From Phaeoceros laevis (taxonomy: Eukaryota > Anthocerotophyta > Anthocerotopsida > Notothyladales): a stretch of DNA of 64,000 nt. The stretch covers positions 321,931-385,930 of the forward strand of contig JBNGIQ010009312.1 of NCBI GenBank assembly GCA_049999765.1, written 5' to 3'. Positions 10,030-20,219 of the stretch are shown here, piece by piece (position 1 is the first letter of the stretch; every line of letters starts with the position of its first letter). Under the pieces are notes generated by a model. The model saw nothing but the letters and a program-made list of their open reading frames with translations. It was not told where the DNA came from and did no database searches. The translations under genes were made by a program, and so were the position numbers.

Positions 10030-11455
10030 CTAAATCTTGAAGACAGGGATCGATGGCTCAGTTAGATCTCTCAGGACCTGCTACAAAGTCGGATGTCTAT
10101 CGATCGGTACATATGCGCTTTGTGCAGGAAATTGGATGAGCTCATCCCGTCGTTTGTGAAAGCTCTTGGTATGGAACGACCGTTCCAGAAAGTAATTTAA
10201 AACTCTCTTTCTGTCTCTCTCGTCAAGTGGAGACAGCTCCCGAGAGTACACTCGCAGTACACTGGCACGACACGCCAAAACACATCTTTGTCTCTTCGCT
10301 CTCCGATTGACTGGTGGGCACTGGTGGCTCACGTTCTCCGATTGAATGGTGTGGCAGGTTGCCAGCCGGATGGCAGGTGCAAAATTCCAGGATCGCCGGG
10401 GAAGTGCGGTTGGTAAACATTTGGTACACTAGCCCAGAGTCTAAAACCGGAATGCTTGTCAGGTGAAAGGGCCCTCAGACGACCTTTGGTATGCCATAGG
10501 CCTATCAAGCTCATCCGCTTGCTGTGCAACTTGCATCTAGACCGTCATCCCTCCGTCATCCCTTCAAGCTCATCCACTTACTGTGCAACTTGCATCTACT
10601 CACTTTTTGGGACTTCAGGCACACGAAAGGCACGAGGAAGTTGCCATTCCGGAAACGAGATCTATGCCCCAATGGACGAATGACATCATTCACCCTTTCG
10701 GACATCTCGATTCTCGGATGGCAGCCTCCAATGACGTCAATGCTGTCGACAGCATTGACATTGTGCGACCTGGCCACACGGATTGCGGATGAGGACAATA
10801 TCGGATCAGAAGGTACCATGTGCAAGGCGGCCGGAAGTACATACGGAAGGCGCGTGGAAGTACACATGGAAGGCGCGTTGAAGTACACATGGAAGGCGCC
10901 AGGAAATGAATAGCTTAGCTACTGTAGCTCGAAGCTGGGGGCTGTTTCCTCCTGGTCCGTATGGCATACCATTTGGCTGGTGTGAACACAGGCAATGGGA
11001 GCCGTTCCCTCCCTTGCGGAAACCCGCTGCCACCCAAGCTTGCCCCTTCCGCCCGCCCGTCTGGCGGGCCTATGCCATAGGCCAGTCAAAGTTGCTGTGC
11101 AACTTGCATCTATGGTGGCCCCGCGACCGTTGGAGTGATGATATGATATAATATCGTGACCAAAAGCATTGTTCTCACGTCTATAAGAAAGAGGAGAGAA
11201 ACAACTCCTGGCACAGCTCGCTCCACGACTCGAGTACTGCACCTGCACAAGCTGAGGACTACACTGCTCGGCAGGGGCGGCCGGTGAGTATTCTGGACGG
11301 CTTGTGAGCTCACAGTTTCAAATGAATGTTGTGAATTCATGTGAGCATTTCCTGTGTAAACTTGTGAGCAGGCGGCTCAGGCCAGCATCCGATTGTGAAG
11401 GACTCATGCAAGAATCCGTTTTGAAGGATTCCAAGTGTTGAAAGGCGAACTCGTG
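10030..11455. promoter_or_regulatory. Divergent spacer between DMATS 1 and HDO copy C
   Basis: The two genes are transcribed away from each other across about 1.4 kb, so both 5' regulatory regions lie here. It contains blocks shared with the copy B flank (see 2250-2826), a palindromic TGACGTCA at 10732-10739 of the kind bZIP factors bind, a 23-bp tandem repeat, and one CAATGGGAGCCGTT unit. A coregulated pair is plausible but not shown. Confidence 0.5.
10834..10902 (+). repeat. 23-bp tandem repeat, three units
   Basis: Three consecutive units beginning GAAGTACA and containing GGAAGGCGC lie at 10834-10856, 10857-10879 and 10880-10902. The preceding 23 bases resemble a decayed fourth unit. They differ at only a few positions. 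Confidence 0.85.
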
Positions 11456-13315
11456 ATGAAGCAGGTGCTCAAGTACCTCCAGTCGAGGGCGAAGGAGGTG
11501 AACAGCAACCACCCCCTGTTGCGCGACTGGCTGGACAACGATGACATCGAGGCGGACAAGAAGTTTCTCTTCTCCCCGATGGCGCTCGACTTCGTCATGG
11601 AGTTCCGCTACTTTTGCAAGTACTACGCCAAGTTCGACGAGCCCGACGACGAGCTGCAGCGCCTGCTCAACATCCACCTGGAAGAAGACGAGACCCACTC
11701 CGGCATGTACCTGGACGACTGGGACGCGGCCCGCGTGAGCGACTCCCTGGTGGGCTGGTCCCCGCGCGACCTGCTCTGGTGGCTCACCTCCGCGCACACC
11801 GCCCAAGTGAGGCGCGCCAACCTGGAGCTCAACCGCCTGGCGGACGCCCACCCCGACCCCCTGCTCCGCTTCGCTATCATCGAGACGATGGAGGCCTTGT
11901 TCCAAACCGTCCTCTCCCGCACCGTGGACATCACACGGCGCACCTCGGCGCCGTCGTCGCACTACCCCTACTGGGGCGAAAACCACCTCGCCCTGGAGAA
12001 GGGCCATGCCCAGCAAGCGGACGAGACCCGGCTCCGGAACGCGGAGCTCTCCCCGTCCCAGCGCCGGCTCGCCATGGAGCTCGTGACCCGGACGAGCGAG
12101 CTTGTGGAGTTCCAGGGCGTGGAGTGGAGCAAGCACGCGCACGCGGTGCACCAGGGGACCTGGAACTTCCACCCTGCCGAGGAGGCCAGAGAGGAGGGAC
12201 GCGTAGTGCGTCCCAGAGGTGCCGCCCCGGCCGCACTCTGCTCCGTGCTACATCTGTCGCACCCGGTCGACGCCGGCGGCCGGCAGAGGGAGGTGGCGGC
12301 GCTGCGGCAGGAGGCCTTCGATGAGCTCTGGCAGGCGCCGTTTAATGTGTGGGTGCGGGACGCGGGCGCGTGGGGGGGCGATTTCCGGGGCATGCTCCGC
12401 CGCCACATCCTGTTGCCCTGGATCCTCGAGTTTTGGGCTATGGCCGATTTCTGGCAGTTCGACACGACCTACGCCGAGCCCCGCACGCCGATGGAGCGCG
12501 GGATCAACCGGGTGAGCGCGCTGCTCGCGGCGCAGTGCTCCAAGCGGCGGTACGTGGAGTGGGAGCTCCTGGGCATGGACGACTTCACCGGCTGGAGGAG
12601 CCTGAGCCAGGCCCTGCGCTACTTCAGGCTGGACGAGGGAGTGGACAAGCGGCGGGCGATTCTGGTGGCGCTCAGGAAGCTCACCTACCGCTTTCCCGAG
12701 CCGCTGCACCGCTACTGGATCGTGAAATGCGTGGCGGGGTTCCGCGACGCGCTGGTGAGGTCGCTGGGGGCCGCCATGGACAGCGCCGGTGTGCGGGCGG
12801 AGGAGGAGGATAACTTCGTCCTGTTCGCGGGGCACGCGGAGAGGTTGCACCCGGAGTTGCCGCCGGATCCTGAGGCGGACGAGGCAATCGCGGCTCTGGA
12901 GCGGCAGCCGCTTTCGGAAATAGACGCGGCCGTCATCTGCGACCACATCATTCCTGCGCTCAAGCAGCAAGAGATGGAGCGGTTGCAGCTCAGCTTCGAG
13001 TCCGTTACCAACCAGCGGGGCAAGCTTAAGGTCGTCAGAGAGTACGCCGGCGCCGCACCACCCCTTCCGGCAGCGGTGGCGGTCGCGGCCATGGCTTCCA
13101 CTTCGCCATCGGCAGGTGCGCGCCGTGGCCACGGTGGGCGGGCACTGGCCAAGACGTTTCGTTGCCGGGCTTCGGGGACTGTGATGTCGTGCAATCTGCA
13201 GCGAGGCAGCACCTGGTGGGTGATCCCGGGACGCCTGCAGCCGGTTAACGGTGCAGCTGCCGGGACCATGCTACCAGCCCATTACCATCTTCCGCTTCTT
13301 TCTCTATGCAGCTAG
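11456..13315 (+). CDS. Double HDO-like protein, copy C
   Basis: Intronless, 619 residues from the ATG at 11456 (an in-frame GTG further upstream has no counterpart in copy B). The N-terminal HDO-like domain is nearly identical to copy B and keeps all candidate ligands: the E76-E79 cluster with H81, E143, and H177-x3-E181-x2-H184. The second domain (about 312-475) keeps the helices but not the ligands. The linker between domains (about 240-285) is the most different part and has no polyalanine run. The C-terminal tail is in the same frame as copy A, so this is the best guide to the ancestral protein. It probably acts as a soluble enzyme; no signal or transit peptide is evident. The substrate is unknown; its divergent neighbour suggests a prenylated or prenylatable aromatic. 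Confidence 0.82.
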   Translation: MKQVLKYLQSRAKEVNSNHPLLRDWLDNDDIEADKKFLFSPMALDFVMEFRYFCKYYAKFDEPDDELQRLLNIHLEEDETHSGMYLDDWDAARVSDSLVGWSPRDLLWWLTSAHTAQVRRANLELNRLADAHPDPLLRFAIIETMEALFQTVLSRTVDITRRTSAPSSHYPYWGENHLALEKGHAQQADETRLRNAELSPSQRRLAMELVTRTSELVEFQGVEWSKHAHAVHQGTWNFHPAEEAREEGRVVRPRGAAPAALCSVLHLSHPVDAGGRQREVAALRQEAFDELWQAPFNVWVRDAGAWGGDFRGMLRRHILLPWILEFWAMADFWQFDTTYAEPRTPMERGINRVSALLAAQCSKRRYVEWELLGMDDFTGWRSLSQALRYFRLDEGVDKRRAILVALRKLTYRFPEPLHRYWIVKCVAGFRDALVRSLGAAMDSAGVRAEEEDNFVLFAGHAERLHPELPPDPEADEAIAALERQPLSEIDAAVICDHIIPALKQQEMERLQLSFESVTNQRGKLKVVREYAGAAPPLPAAVAVAAMASTSPSAGARRGHGGRALAKTFRCRASGTVMSCNLQRGSTWWVIPGRLQPVNGAAAGTMLPAHYHLPLLSLCS

Positions 13316-14105
13316 ATTAGTAGGCTAGTTGTGAAGTAGAGCAGGAGGTGGTGCTAGGAATGTTTGTAGGTTGTAACCCCTCCAATACTTGTAAGGTTGC
13401 ACCTTAGTAAAGTGTCTTGTTTTGGTTTTCCTCCTCACTATGCTCCGAGCCCATTTTGACAGGCTGACATGTCAGATAGATGAGATTGTCGACAAGGTTG
13501 ATAAGAAACGTACAGTTCCTTTGTCGGAATGTGCCTCCAAGTCTCCTCAAAAGCCCAGAGCCGGCTATCGTCTCTATCACCGATAAGAAAATGGACTTGG
13601 GCAGAGCTTGGAGAAGGTGGATGTTTTTGGGGACGGTTTTGCTTCTTATCCTTTTGTGTTCCTTCTGAGCTCCCTGTCAGTCATCTCAGTGCAGCTAATA
13701 TGCTTCCAAGTGTTTGTGACTGAGGTATATATATGGGTGTAGAAGTAACCAGAAACCCTTGAAGCCTTGCTTTAAGGGAGTCTAAGCATGTGCAGTGACC
13801 ATCAGTGCTTTGTAGCCCTCCTCATTAGCATAAAAAAGTCTCGAACTACTACGATCTACTTTGCACTCCTCGAATTTCAGGCCAGCCGGTACTGGCTCTC
13901 TCTTTGGCTCGGACAGGAAGTGATGCTCCTTCGTCAAGAGACTAGAAGTTTACCATCTGGAAAGACTTTAAAGCCTTCGGGAGGGCCTGCAAGACGGGGA
14001 GGGCTTGCACAAGGCTAGTCTAAAGTGCTTTGCACCACTTGTTCCGCAGCCCTTAGGTCATGATCGTCCAAATCCGACGGCCACCACATGCGGCGCCACA
14101 CAGCC
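13316..14105. other. 3' flank of copy C and spacer
   Basis: The first 130 bases are homologous to the flanks of copies A and B. A 62-residue frame at 13480-13668 (+) ends in a hydrophobic stretch, but it has no recognisable family and no supporting context. Confidence 0.4.
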
Positions 14106-14417
14106 TTAATAGGATTGTGAGCAAGAGCTGGCGGCGAGTTCCTGCATATGTAGTACTTGCACCATGCATCGCCCCAGGTCAATACCCTCCAACACTCTGC
14201 TTGAAATCACCCGACTCCATGATTTGCAAGTCGGTCTGATTTGGAGCAATGTCTGCAGTGATAGCTTCGAAAAAATCTGCCCCAGAACATCATCCGAAAG
14301 CTGAGAAGCACCTGCTGCCCTAAGCTTCCTTTGCTGCCGCCTCTTCCGACGCAGCACAGACCGCTTGGCATCCCAGCTCGGCTTCTTCCACAGCCGCCAC
14401 AATGTAGTCGGCTGCAT
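14106..14417 (-). pseudogene. F-box domain fragment
   Basis: A 103-residue frame from the ATG at 14417 contains a clear F-box at about residues 40-74: LSDDVLGQIFSKLSLQTLLQ, then CKSWSRVISS. F-box proteins recruit targets to SCF ubiquitin ligases through Skp1. The N-terminal 35 residues are basic. No Kelch, LRR or other target-binding domain follows, and the frame stops soon after the F-box. It could be a first exon whose other exons I cannot identify, but a truncated copy is more likely. Confidence 0.55.
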
Positions 14418-15744
14418 CCTCGGCCTCCGCCAGATTCGCTTCCTACCCGGTTCTTCTATGAACGATATGCCTCCCGCTAAGAAACCAGAAGTTCAAACCT
14501 ACCTACATCGCGGGTGAACAGGAAAGGAACTAGCAGAACACGTAAAAGATTATGAAGTATTATTAGTAAGCTGAGTAGGCAAACAGCCATAAGCCACAAC
14601 GGTGCTACTGGACTGAAGTGTCTGTCTCCATTCCTCCTCGGCTTATTAGTTCAGTCTCGGTTTTGCGAGCTCATGCTTGATTGGTAATTGCTAGGACCTC
14701 CTGTGCCCGGACTTTTATTATGACAATCGTGGTAAGTCTTCAAGTTGAAGTGCCAGACGGAGGGTCGAGATGTAGAACATGGAGGCTTGCGTTTCCAAAT
14801 CGTGAAGAGCTCACCACAAGGGACTTGATCAGTTGCGTCGATGACAGGATCGAGAAGTCTGTAGGGGCCGCCGTTCAACATCTGGCAGAGACTTTACAAT
14901 GGGGTCCCCAAGAGCTGCTGTCGATGAAGGCCTGGGCTCTTAGGCTAGCGCATGGAGGTAACGCAAGAATGACTTACGTAGCGACGAGGATCAAGGAGGA
15001 GCCTGGTGAGACCATCCTAATCGATGGTCTTTTGCGGTGGTACATGGGAGAGAAAGGCAAAGATGTCGGAACAAATGGGATCAACTTGCAACTTGGGCTT
15101 GGGAACTAGAGGCATATCCTAGTAAAAACACAGCTTGGTTGCGAGATTAAAGTAGTTCGATGCTGCCAGAAACGACTGAAACCCGGATGCCTTTCCTCAA
15201 CTTGAAGGTGGCTCTGCACTGGTAGTCTGCATCCTTCGATGGTGTTGTAGGCTGCCGCATATCAGTAAGAAAAAAAAAGTGAGTTGAAGTCAATGAACCT
15301 GACCACTGCCAAGGTGCAGCTGACATGAACAGACTTCAGCAAAAGTATCACATGGAGCTGCTTACAACACCGGCTACTATCATAAACAAGGACCCAAAAT
15401 GGACAACTCCAATTGACTCACCACTTCACAGAACACAACACAATCTCTTCGGAACAAGACTGGCAACGATGTCATGGGCTCCTTGCTTGGAACTGCTTGT
15501 CTTCAACCGTTGCATCGGATAGAATCAAGGCAGTGGAGGTCGGCCTTGTAACATCATTTCTTGTGGACCTTCGACTATTTGGCTTGAGTTCCAGCTCTGC
15601 TAGAGGTCCCAGGTCCGACTTAAGGAGCCATGAGGAGTCACCTGATTAATCACCTTAGCTCCGGACCAGCTTCTACAGCAGCCTGCAAGTGATCCGATGG
15701 CCGTTCGTTTAGATGCATTCCCTGACAACTAAGGTTACTGAAAA
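14418..15744. other. Intergenic with one unassigned open frame
   Basis: A + strand frame at 14681-15109 (142 residues) contains stretches such as LTTRDLISCVDDRIEKSV and LSMKAWALRLAHGGNARM that look protein-like, but I cannot assign a family or find its start exon. The rest holds nothing recognisable. Confidence 0.35.
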
Positions 15745-17063
15745 TCACGACAGCCCAACCTGCGCTACCTCTTGTTGAAGATCCCTGCACACTGCCTCCA
15801 ATTCGGTCAGTTTGTCTTCCAGCTCCTGCACATACCCTCGGAGCCCCAAGGCTTCAGTCCTTGCTTGCTGCAGCAATGCTTCCATGTTTGGAAACAGGTC
15901 CGGATAGAGCTCCCTGTTTCATGTTTTGAAAACTAGTAGCCGCATCAGAAAAGAAGTACGTGTCCTACTATCAGCAGCAACGGATGAACCAGATGGCAGT
16001 CAATACCTGTTGTTCGTGTCACTTGAGTAAGCCTGTAGGTTTTCATTGAACTGTTGTGCAAACTCATCTTTGTGAAACAGTACGTTGTATATCACTATTG
16101 CATTTCTAGCCCAAAAGTAGTAGAAGACTGCTGCAGCCACAGATAGTGACAAGAAGCAGCGACCTGTGACCTCGGTGTACGCATGGGTTTGGAGTGTTAC
16201 CAAGGATAACAAGAAGAGGAACACTGACATGATACCACCATTGCGGATCAACCTGCACATAAAAAGGAGACGTTTTATCAGATGTCTGTCTGGCTTGTTA
16301 CGTACGTACCAAGAGTCCCATAGAGCATGTGGCTCGATTGCTCCTCACCTGAACTCGTTGTACTGAGCCATGATGTTTCGAAGCGAGAAAGCCAACGACA
16401 GGAATATGAAGAAGTAAACGGGAAGGAGCACCAGTAACCCGACAGACCACCCTCGGTTGATGATTTTACAGTCCCCCTCACCATCGACATTCATCTCAGG
16501 CTCCTGAAACCTGCCACCCATCAGAGATAAACTACTATGAGTCACCTGTAGAAAGGGCAGTTGTGTCATTGACTCATAATGGATGTGACTGTAATGTGTC
16601 CCACTTACTTGCTTGCTCGATACACGCTGGCGACAGTCGAGTAGACTACGACGGGACTGAGCAGGAGAACTAGAGGCAGGACAACATGAGTCCACCTCTT
16701 CACTCGCTCAACCTTTCCAAAGAAAATAAGGTGCAAATTGAGGAGTCGAACTATCATGCAATTGAGCCATAGCGCAAAGCCCAGTGACGCCTGCAACCAG
16801 AATGTCCACAGTACACAGAAGGACCAAAAGGTGTCCCTGGGCCGTCCAAAGTGATCGTTCACGACTACCGTGGCCAGAATCCATATCAACCCTCCGACTG
16901 AGCTCAGAACTGTCAAATCCACTGCCTTGGTCTTGATGGGCCGGTAATCCCTGTGCACCACAATGATGATGTTTCCTATGATGAACGGGATGCAAGCCGA
17001 GACAATCAAGCCCCCGACAATGAAGTCCAGCGGCCTCCTAGGGGTAGGGAAGCTGCTATCCAT
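15745..17063 (-). CDS. 7TM protein resembling the RGS1 receptor region
   Basis: Four exons fit GT-AG rules and phase: 16609-17063, 16349-16510, 16007-16252 and 15745-15913, giving 343 residues. About seven hydrophobic helices occupy residues 12-270. The part around LWTFWLQASLGFALWLNC followed by RLLNLHLIFF and a PLVLLLSP helix resembles in order and spacing the 7TM half of plant RGS1, the membrane GTPase-accelerating protein for the G-alpha subunit. No RGS domain follows: the last exon instead encodes a short charged coiled coil (about 290-343, with LEDKLTELEAVCRDLQQEV). It may be a receptor-like protein of the plasma membrane. Similarity is judged by eye only, so the family call is tentative; the exon structure is firmer. 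Confidence 0.6.
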
Positions 17064-17925
17064 CGCAAAAAAGTCTCTGCTGCTGCCCTCTGACCTATTT
17101 CTGCTGAGCCTAGTAGATCGGCCAGATGTTTCACAGTCCCTCTCTGCTTCCTTGGACAGAAGCAGAATTCGCACGCATCCTGAAATCCTCGGAACCCAGC
17201 AACCAGACTTGCTGGCCCTGACCAGTGAGCACCGATTGTGCAACTGGTGCTAGGATGCAGGCTCTCTTCTTCCAGCCCCACGTGCATGGTCTGGCCAATT
17301 CCTGACTGCAGCATACTCACGCATTCCGCACTGTAGCTCCGGGGGAGCAGTGATTCAGCCAGCGGGAGCTGTCCCACCTAAGTAACAGACAAGCTCCAGA
17401 AGTTTTGGGTTCTGTGGCTGGCTGCAATTCCAAAGTGACGTGCAAGATACGAGTCCCCACACCGTGCTTTTGCAGCAATCTGGGCACACCCCGACGCGTA
17501 AGAATCGGCCCGTCTTGTGTTCAAACAGGTTGAATTCAGCCTTCTAGACCACGAAGCTTGAAGTCTCCCGTTCACGCGGCTTCCCAGACTGCATTTGCCT
17601 GCGCAACTTCCCTTTGACTCGAGATGCAGGGATGTCACCACACTGGTGACCGTGCTGACTCCAAGTTTCTACCTTCCGAAACAGGTCTTTAGACAAAACT
17701 TTTAACTGTAGTTTCAAAACTTTACTCGGGCGTTGGCCCTTAGCGAGTCTCAATTGGACGAAAGAGCCTGCGTTGACAACAGAACATGTCCTCCCGATCA
17801 GTCGTTTCATAAGCAAAAGTTCGATTCCTGCTCAGGCGCAGAGCCCAGGAGAACATTCTTCTAACAGCGGTTTGTTTGTGCCCAGCACTACTATGTATTC
17901 CGTAAACTTGAATCTGGGTTGGGCA
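17064..17925. other. Spacer between the 7TM gene and EMG1
   Basis: The 5' flank of the 7TM gene and the 3' flank of EMG1. Reverse-strand frames at 17006-17816 show no recognisable domain. Confidence 0.4.
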
Positions 17926-19461
17926 CTACAAAATCTTGTATTGCTGCTCAAGAGCGTTGCAGATTCGTCCAATACAGCAGGCCGCACTGAGAGGGTACTC
18001 TGAAACTGCACCACACAATCAAAACACGAAAATCAGAGAGTGGGGGTGCCGATGAGTTATGTCTGCAAGAATCTTTGACTCAGGACTCAAAAAGCAAGTC
18101 AATACCAAATTTAAAAGAGACTCACGCACCTGACACGAGATCATCTATATAGTCAGCCTCAATCTTGCCATGTGCCATTGCTCCAACCTGAACAAAAATA
18201 AAAAACCCAATCAATGGGAATCCGTTATAATCTTCCTTTACAACTGCAACCCCTATCCAGCAAGCTCAATCAGTCAGGGAAAACGGTAACACCACAGTTG
18301 CACCATGCGGGAAAAACAAAAATCTCAAAAAGCCCTGGCTACGCCCTTACCACGAATACTAGAGAGGACTTGCTCCCAGCTGCAGCGATGTAATCCCGGA
18401 GCTGGACAACTTTGGGTGCACTGAAGGACATTCCTGTTTCATCAACATGCACTCAGCTGCCAACGAAACCAAATGTAACAAATAGCAGCAGCAACACAAC
18501 CTCCTTCAGCCAGAAGTTTGGAGAATGCTCAAGCTGTGCCCTGGAACAACATGATAGCTATCGCCACCCAGTCACAATTACAGATCCTAACAACACAAGC
18601 AAGAGCACATACTGCAAGATACTCCTCCCGTTTTGCAACAATAGGAGATGCTTCCACTCAACAGTTAAAGAGACTCGAAGACTGTAAAAGCTGGCACAAA
18701 GGACTTCGCACGTACCAACACGTCGGGCTCCAAGAGGAAGATGGCGAGTGACAGGCTGTTTCACTAATCGTAAGAGCTTGTCCGGCCCGTTTGTTGCTCT
18801 GATACTCAATTTTTGTAGCAATTGCACTGCACCAGCGCAGGCCACCCTTAGCTCTACAACAAAGCACTGCACACAGAGACAAAATGATGCAAAGGCAAAC
18901 AAGGCTCACCCATGAGGCCACAGAAGCGCTTGAAAGTCCGTGGAATTCGGATGTGCGGATTCACCTGTATCAACACATTCTTGTCCGTCTTCACATACAA
19001 CCCCTTCAAGCGACCTGCTTTGTTCAGGGGACTGTCCAGTATGGCCAATAGAGCCTGCTCACTTCCATCCCCAAAACCCTAACCCAGTCAGCTCAAGGAC
19101 AGACACAGAAACGGAACCGCAAGACCACCTCTGGGGGCGGAGCAAGACCTGGTGCACGATGTCGGGACGATACTTGGCCGGGTCCAGCTTGTGTTTGCGC
19201 AGAAAATTGGCGTGATCATCGCAGTTCAACAGCTGGTAATTCTGCGAGGAGAAGATATGCAGCTCAGTGACTGCACCTCACAGACCAGACACACCCTAGA
19301 ATCAGAGTCGAGGCAGATAGCCATACCTTACCAACTTTGCCAGCCTCCAATGACGCCTTTTCCAGCACGAACACAACCCCTTCCTCGTCATCCCCGGCTG
19401 CCTTCGGTGCTGCACTGGGCTCCGGAGCCGCTGCTTCGGTGGCTTCAGATACTTCACCCAT
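17926..19461 (-). CDS. EMG1: rRNA pseudouridine N1-methyltransferase NEP1/EMG1
   Basis: Seven exons with consistent phases: 19327-19461, 19149-19241, 18910-19054, 18716-18826, 18351-18433, 18130-18187 and 17926-17999, giving 232 residues (family about 220-250). EMG1 is a SPOUT-fold dimer in the nucleolus that methylates a hypermodified pseudouridine of 18S rRNA and is needed for small-subunit assembly. Diagnostic segments are YQLLNCDDHANF, RPDIVHQALLAILDSPLNKA, KNVLIQVNP-IRIPRTFKRFC, and the C-terminal SAM-binding knot pieces VGAMAHGK and EYPLSAACCIGRICNALEQ. The first 30 residues are a low-complexity Ala/Glu/Pro extension. The start is the ATG after which this extension begins; no ATG lies between it and the conserved KVGK. 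This is an ordinary housekeeping gene. Confidence 0.93.
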
Positions 19462-20219
19462 TCTCAAGGGGCAATCCTTCACAAGAACCAGAATTCGCCT
19501 AGGACACACAGCAGTACACACAGAGGCGATTGGTGGCGCGACCACTTGCCGCTCAATCGACCGAACGGCGGGGCCGCGAGGCTAGTACTAGCACGAAAAC
19601 CCTTGTCCGCAAATTTTAAGCTGCAATAAGCGACGTTTTTAAAAACCAATTTTAAGAAGCTAGAAAGCTGAGCGTTTTAGTCTTGGGAAGTGCTGAGTCG
19701 AGATTTGCGTTACGCTCATCAAAGGAGGAGGAAATTTATGGAGTAGGTTCGGACTCCTGAGTACAGTATGTCCTATGATGGCAGATTGTGGCTTGTGCAC
19801 ATCCTATCCTAGTATCCTCAACGTGAACAAGCAGACAGAGATGAAGGTGAAGGATGCACTCTTCACAAAGGTAAAAGTGTGGAGCTCCACTCAAGACATC
19901 TCCTCCAGCTCAAGACAATAGCCTTGACATTTGTATCCTCATTCCAAAGAACAAACTTTAAGAGAGGTAGATAAATACATAGACACAGGCCAGCGGGCAG
20001 CCTGTATATATACATAAATATATAACAATAATTGCCACTCTTTTGGCAGGTTATCTATCCCAAAGGGAACAAAGGTCAGTGAGATGAAAAGGCAGCTCCT
20101 GCAGTGTGTTCTTCCAAGTATTTACAACAACCAGCAGCAGCCAGTACCTCTCATGCCAACTCATCTCCCACACAACCACACAGCCTGACCTTGAGAGGCT
20201 GAAAGCCTTGCCCAGTCTG
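19462..20219. other. Spacer between EMG1 and the dioxygenase gene
   Basis: Contains the EMG1 5' flank and the 3' flank of the dioxygenase gene (AT-rich, with TATATA/ATAAATA stretches at 19970-20030). No gene recognised. Confidence 0.5.
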
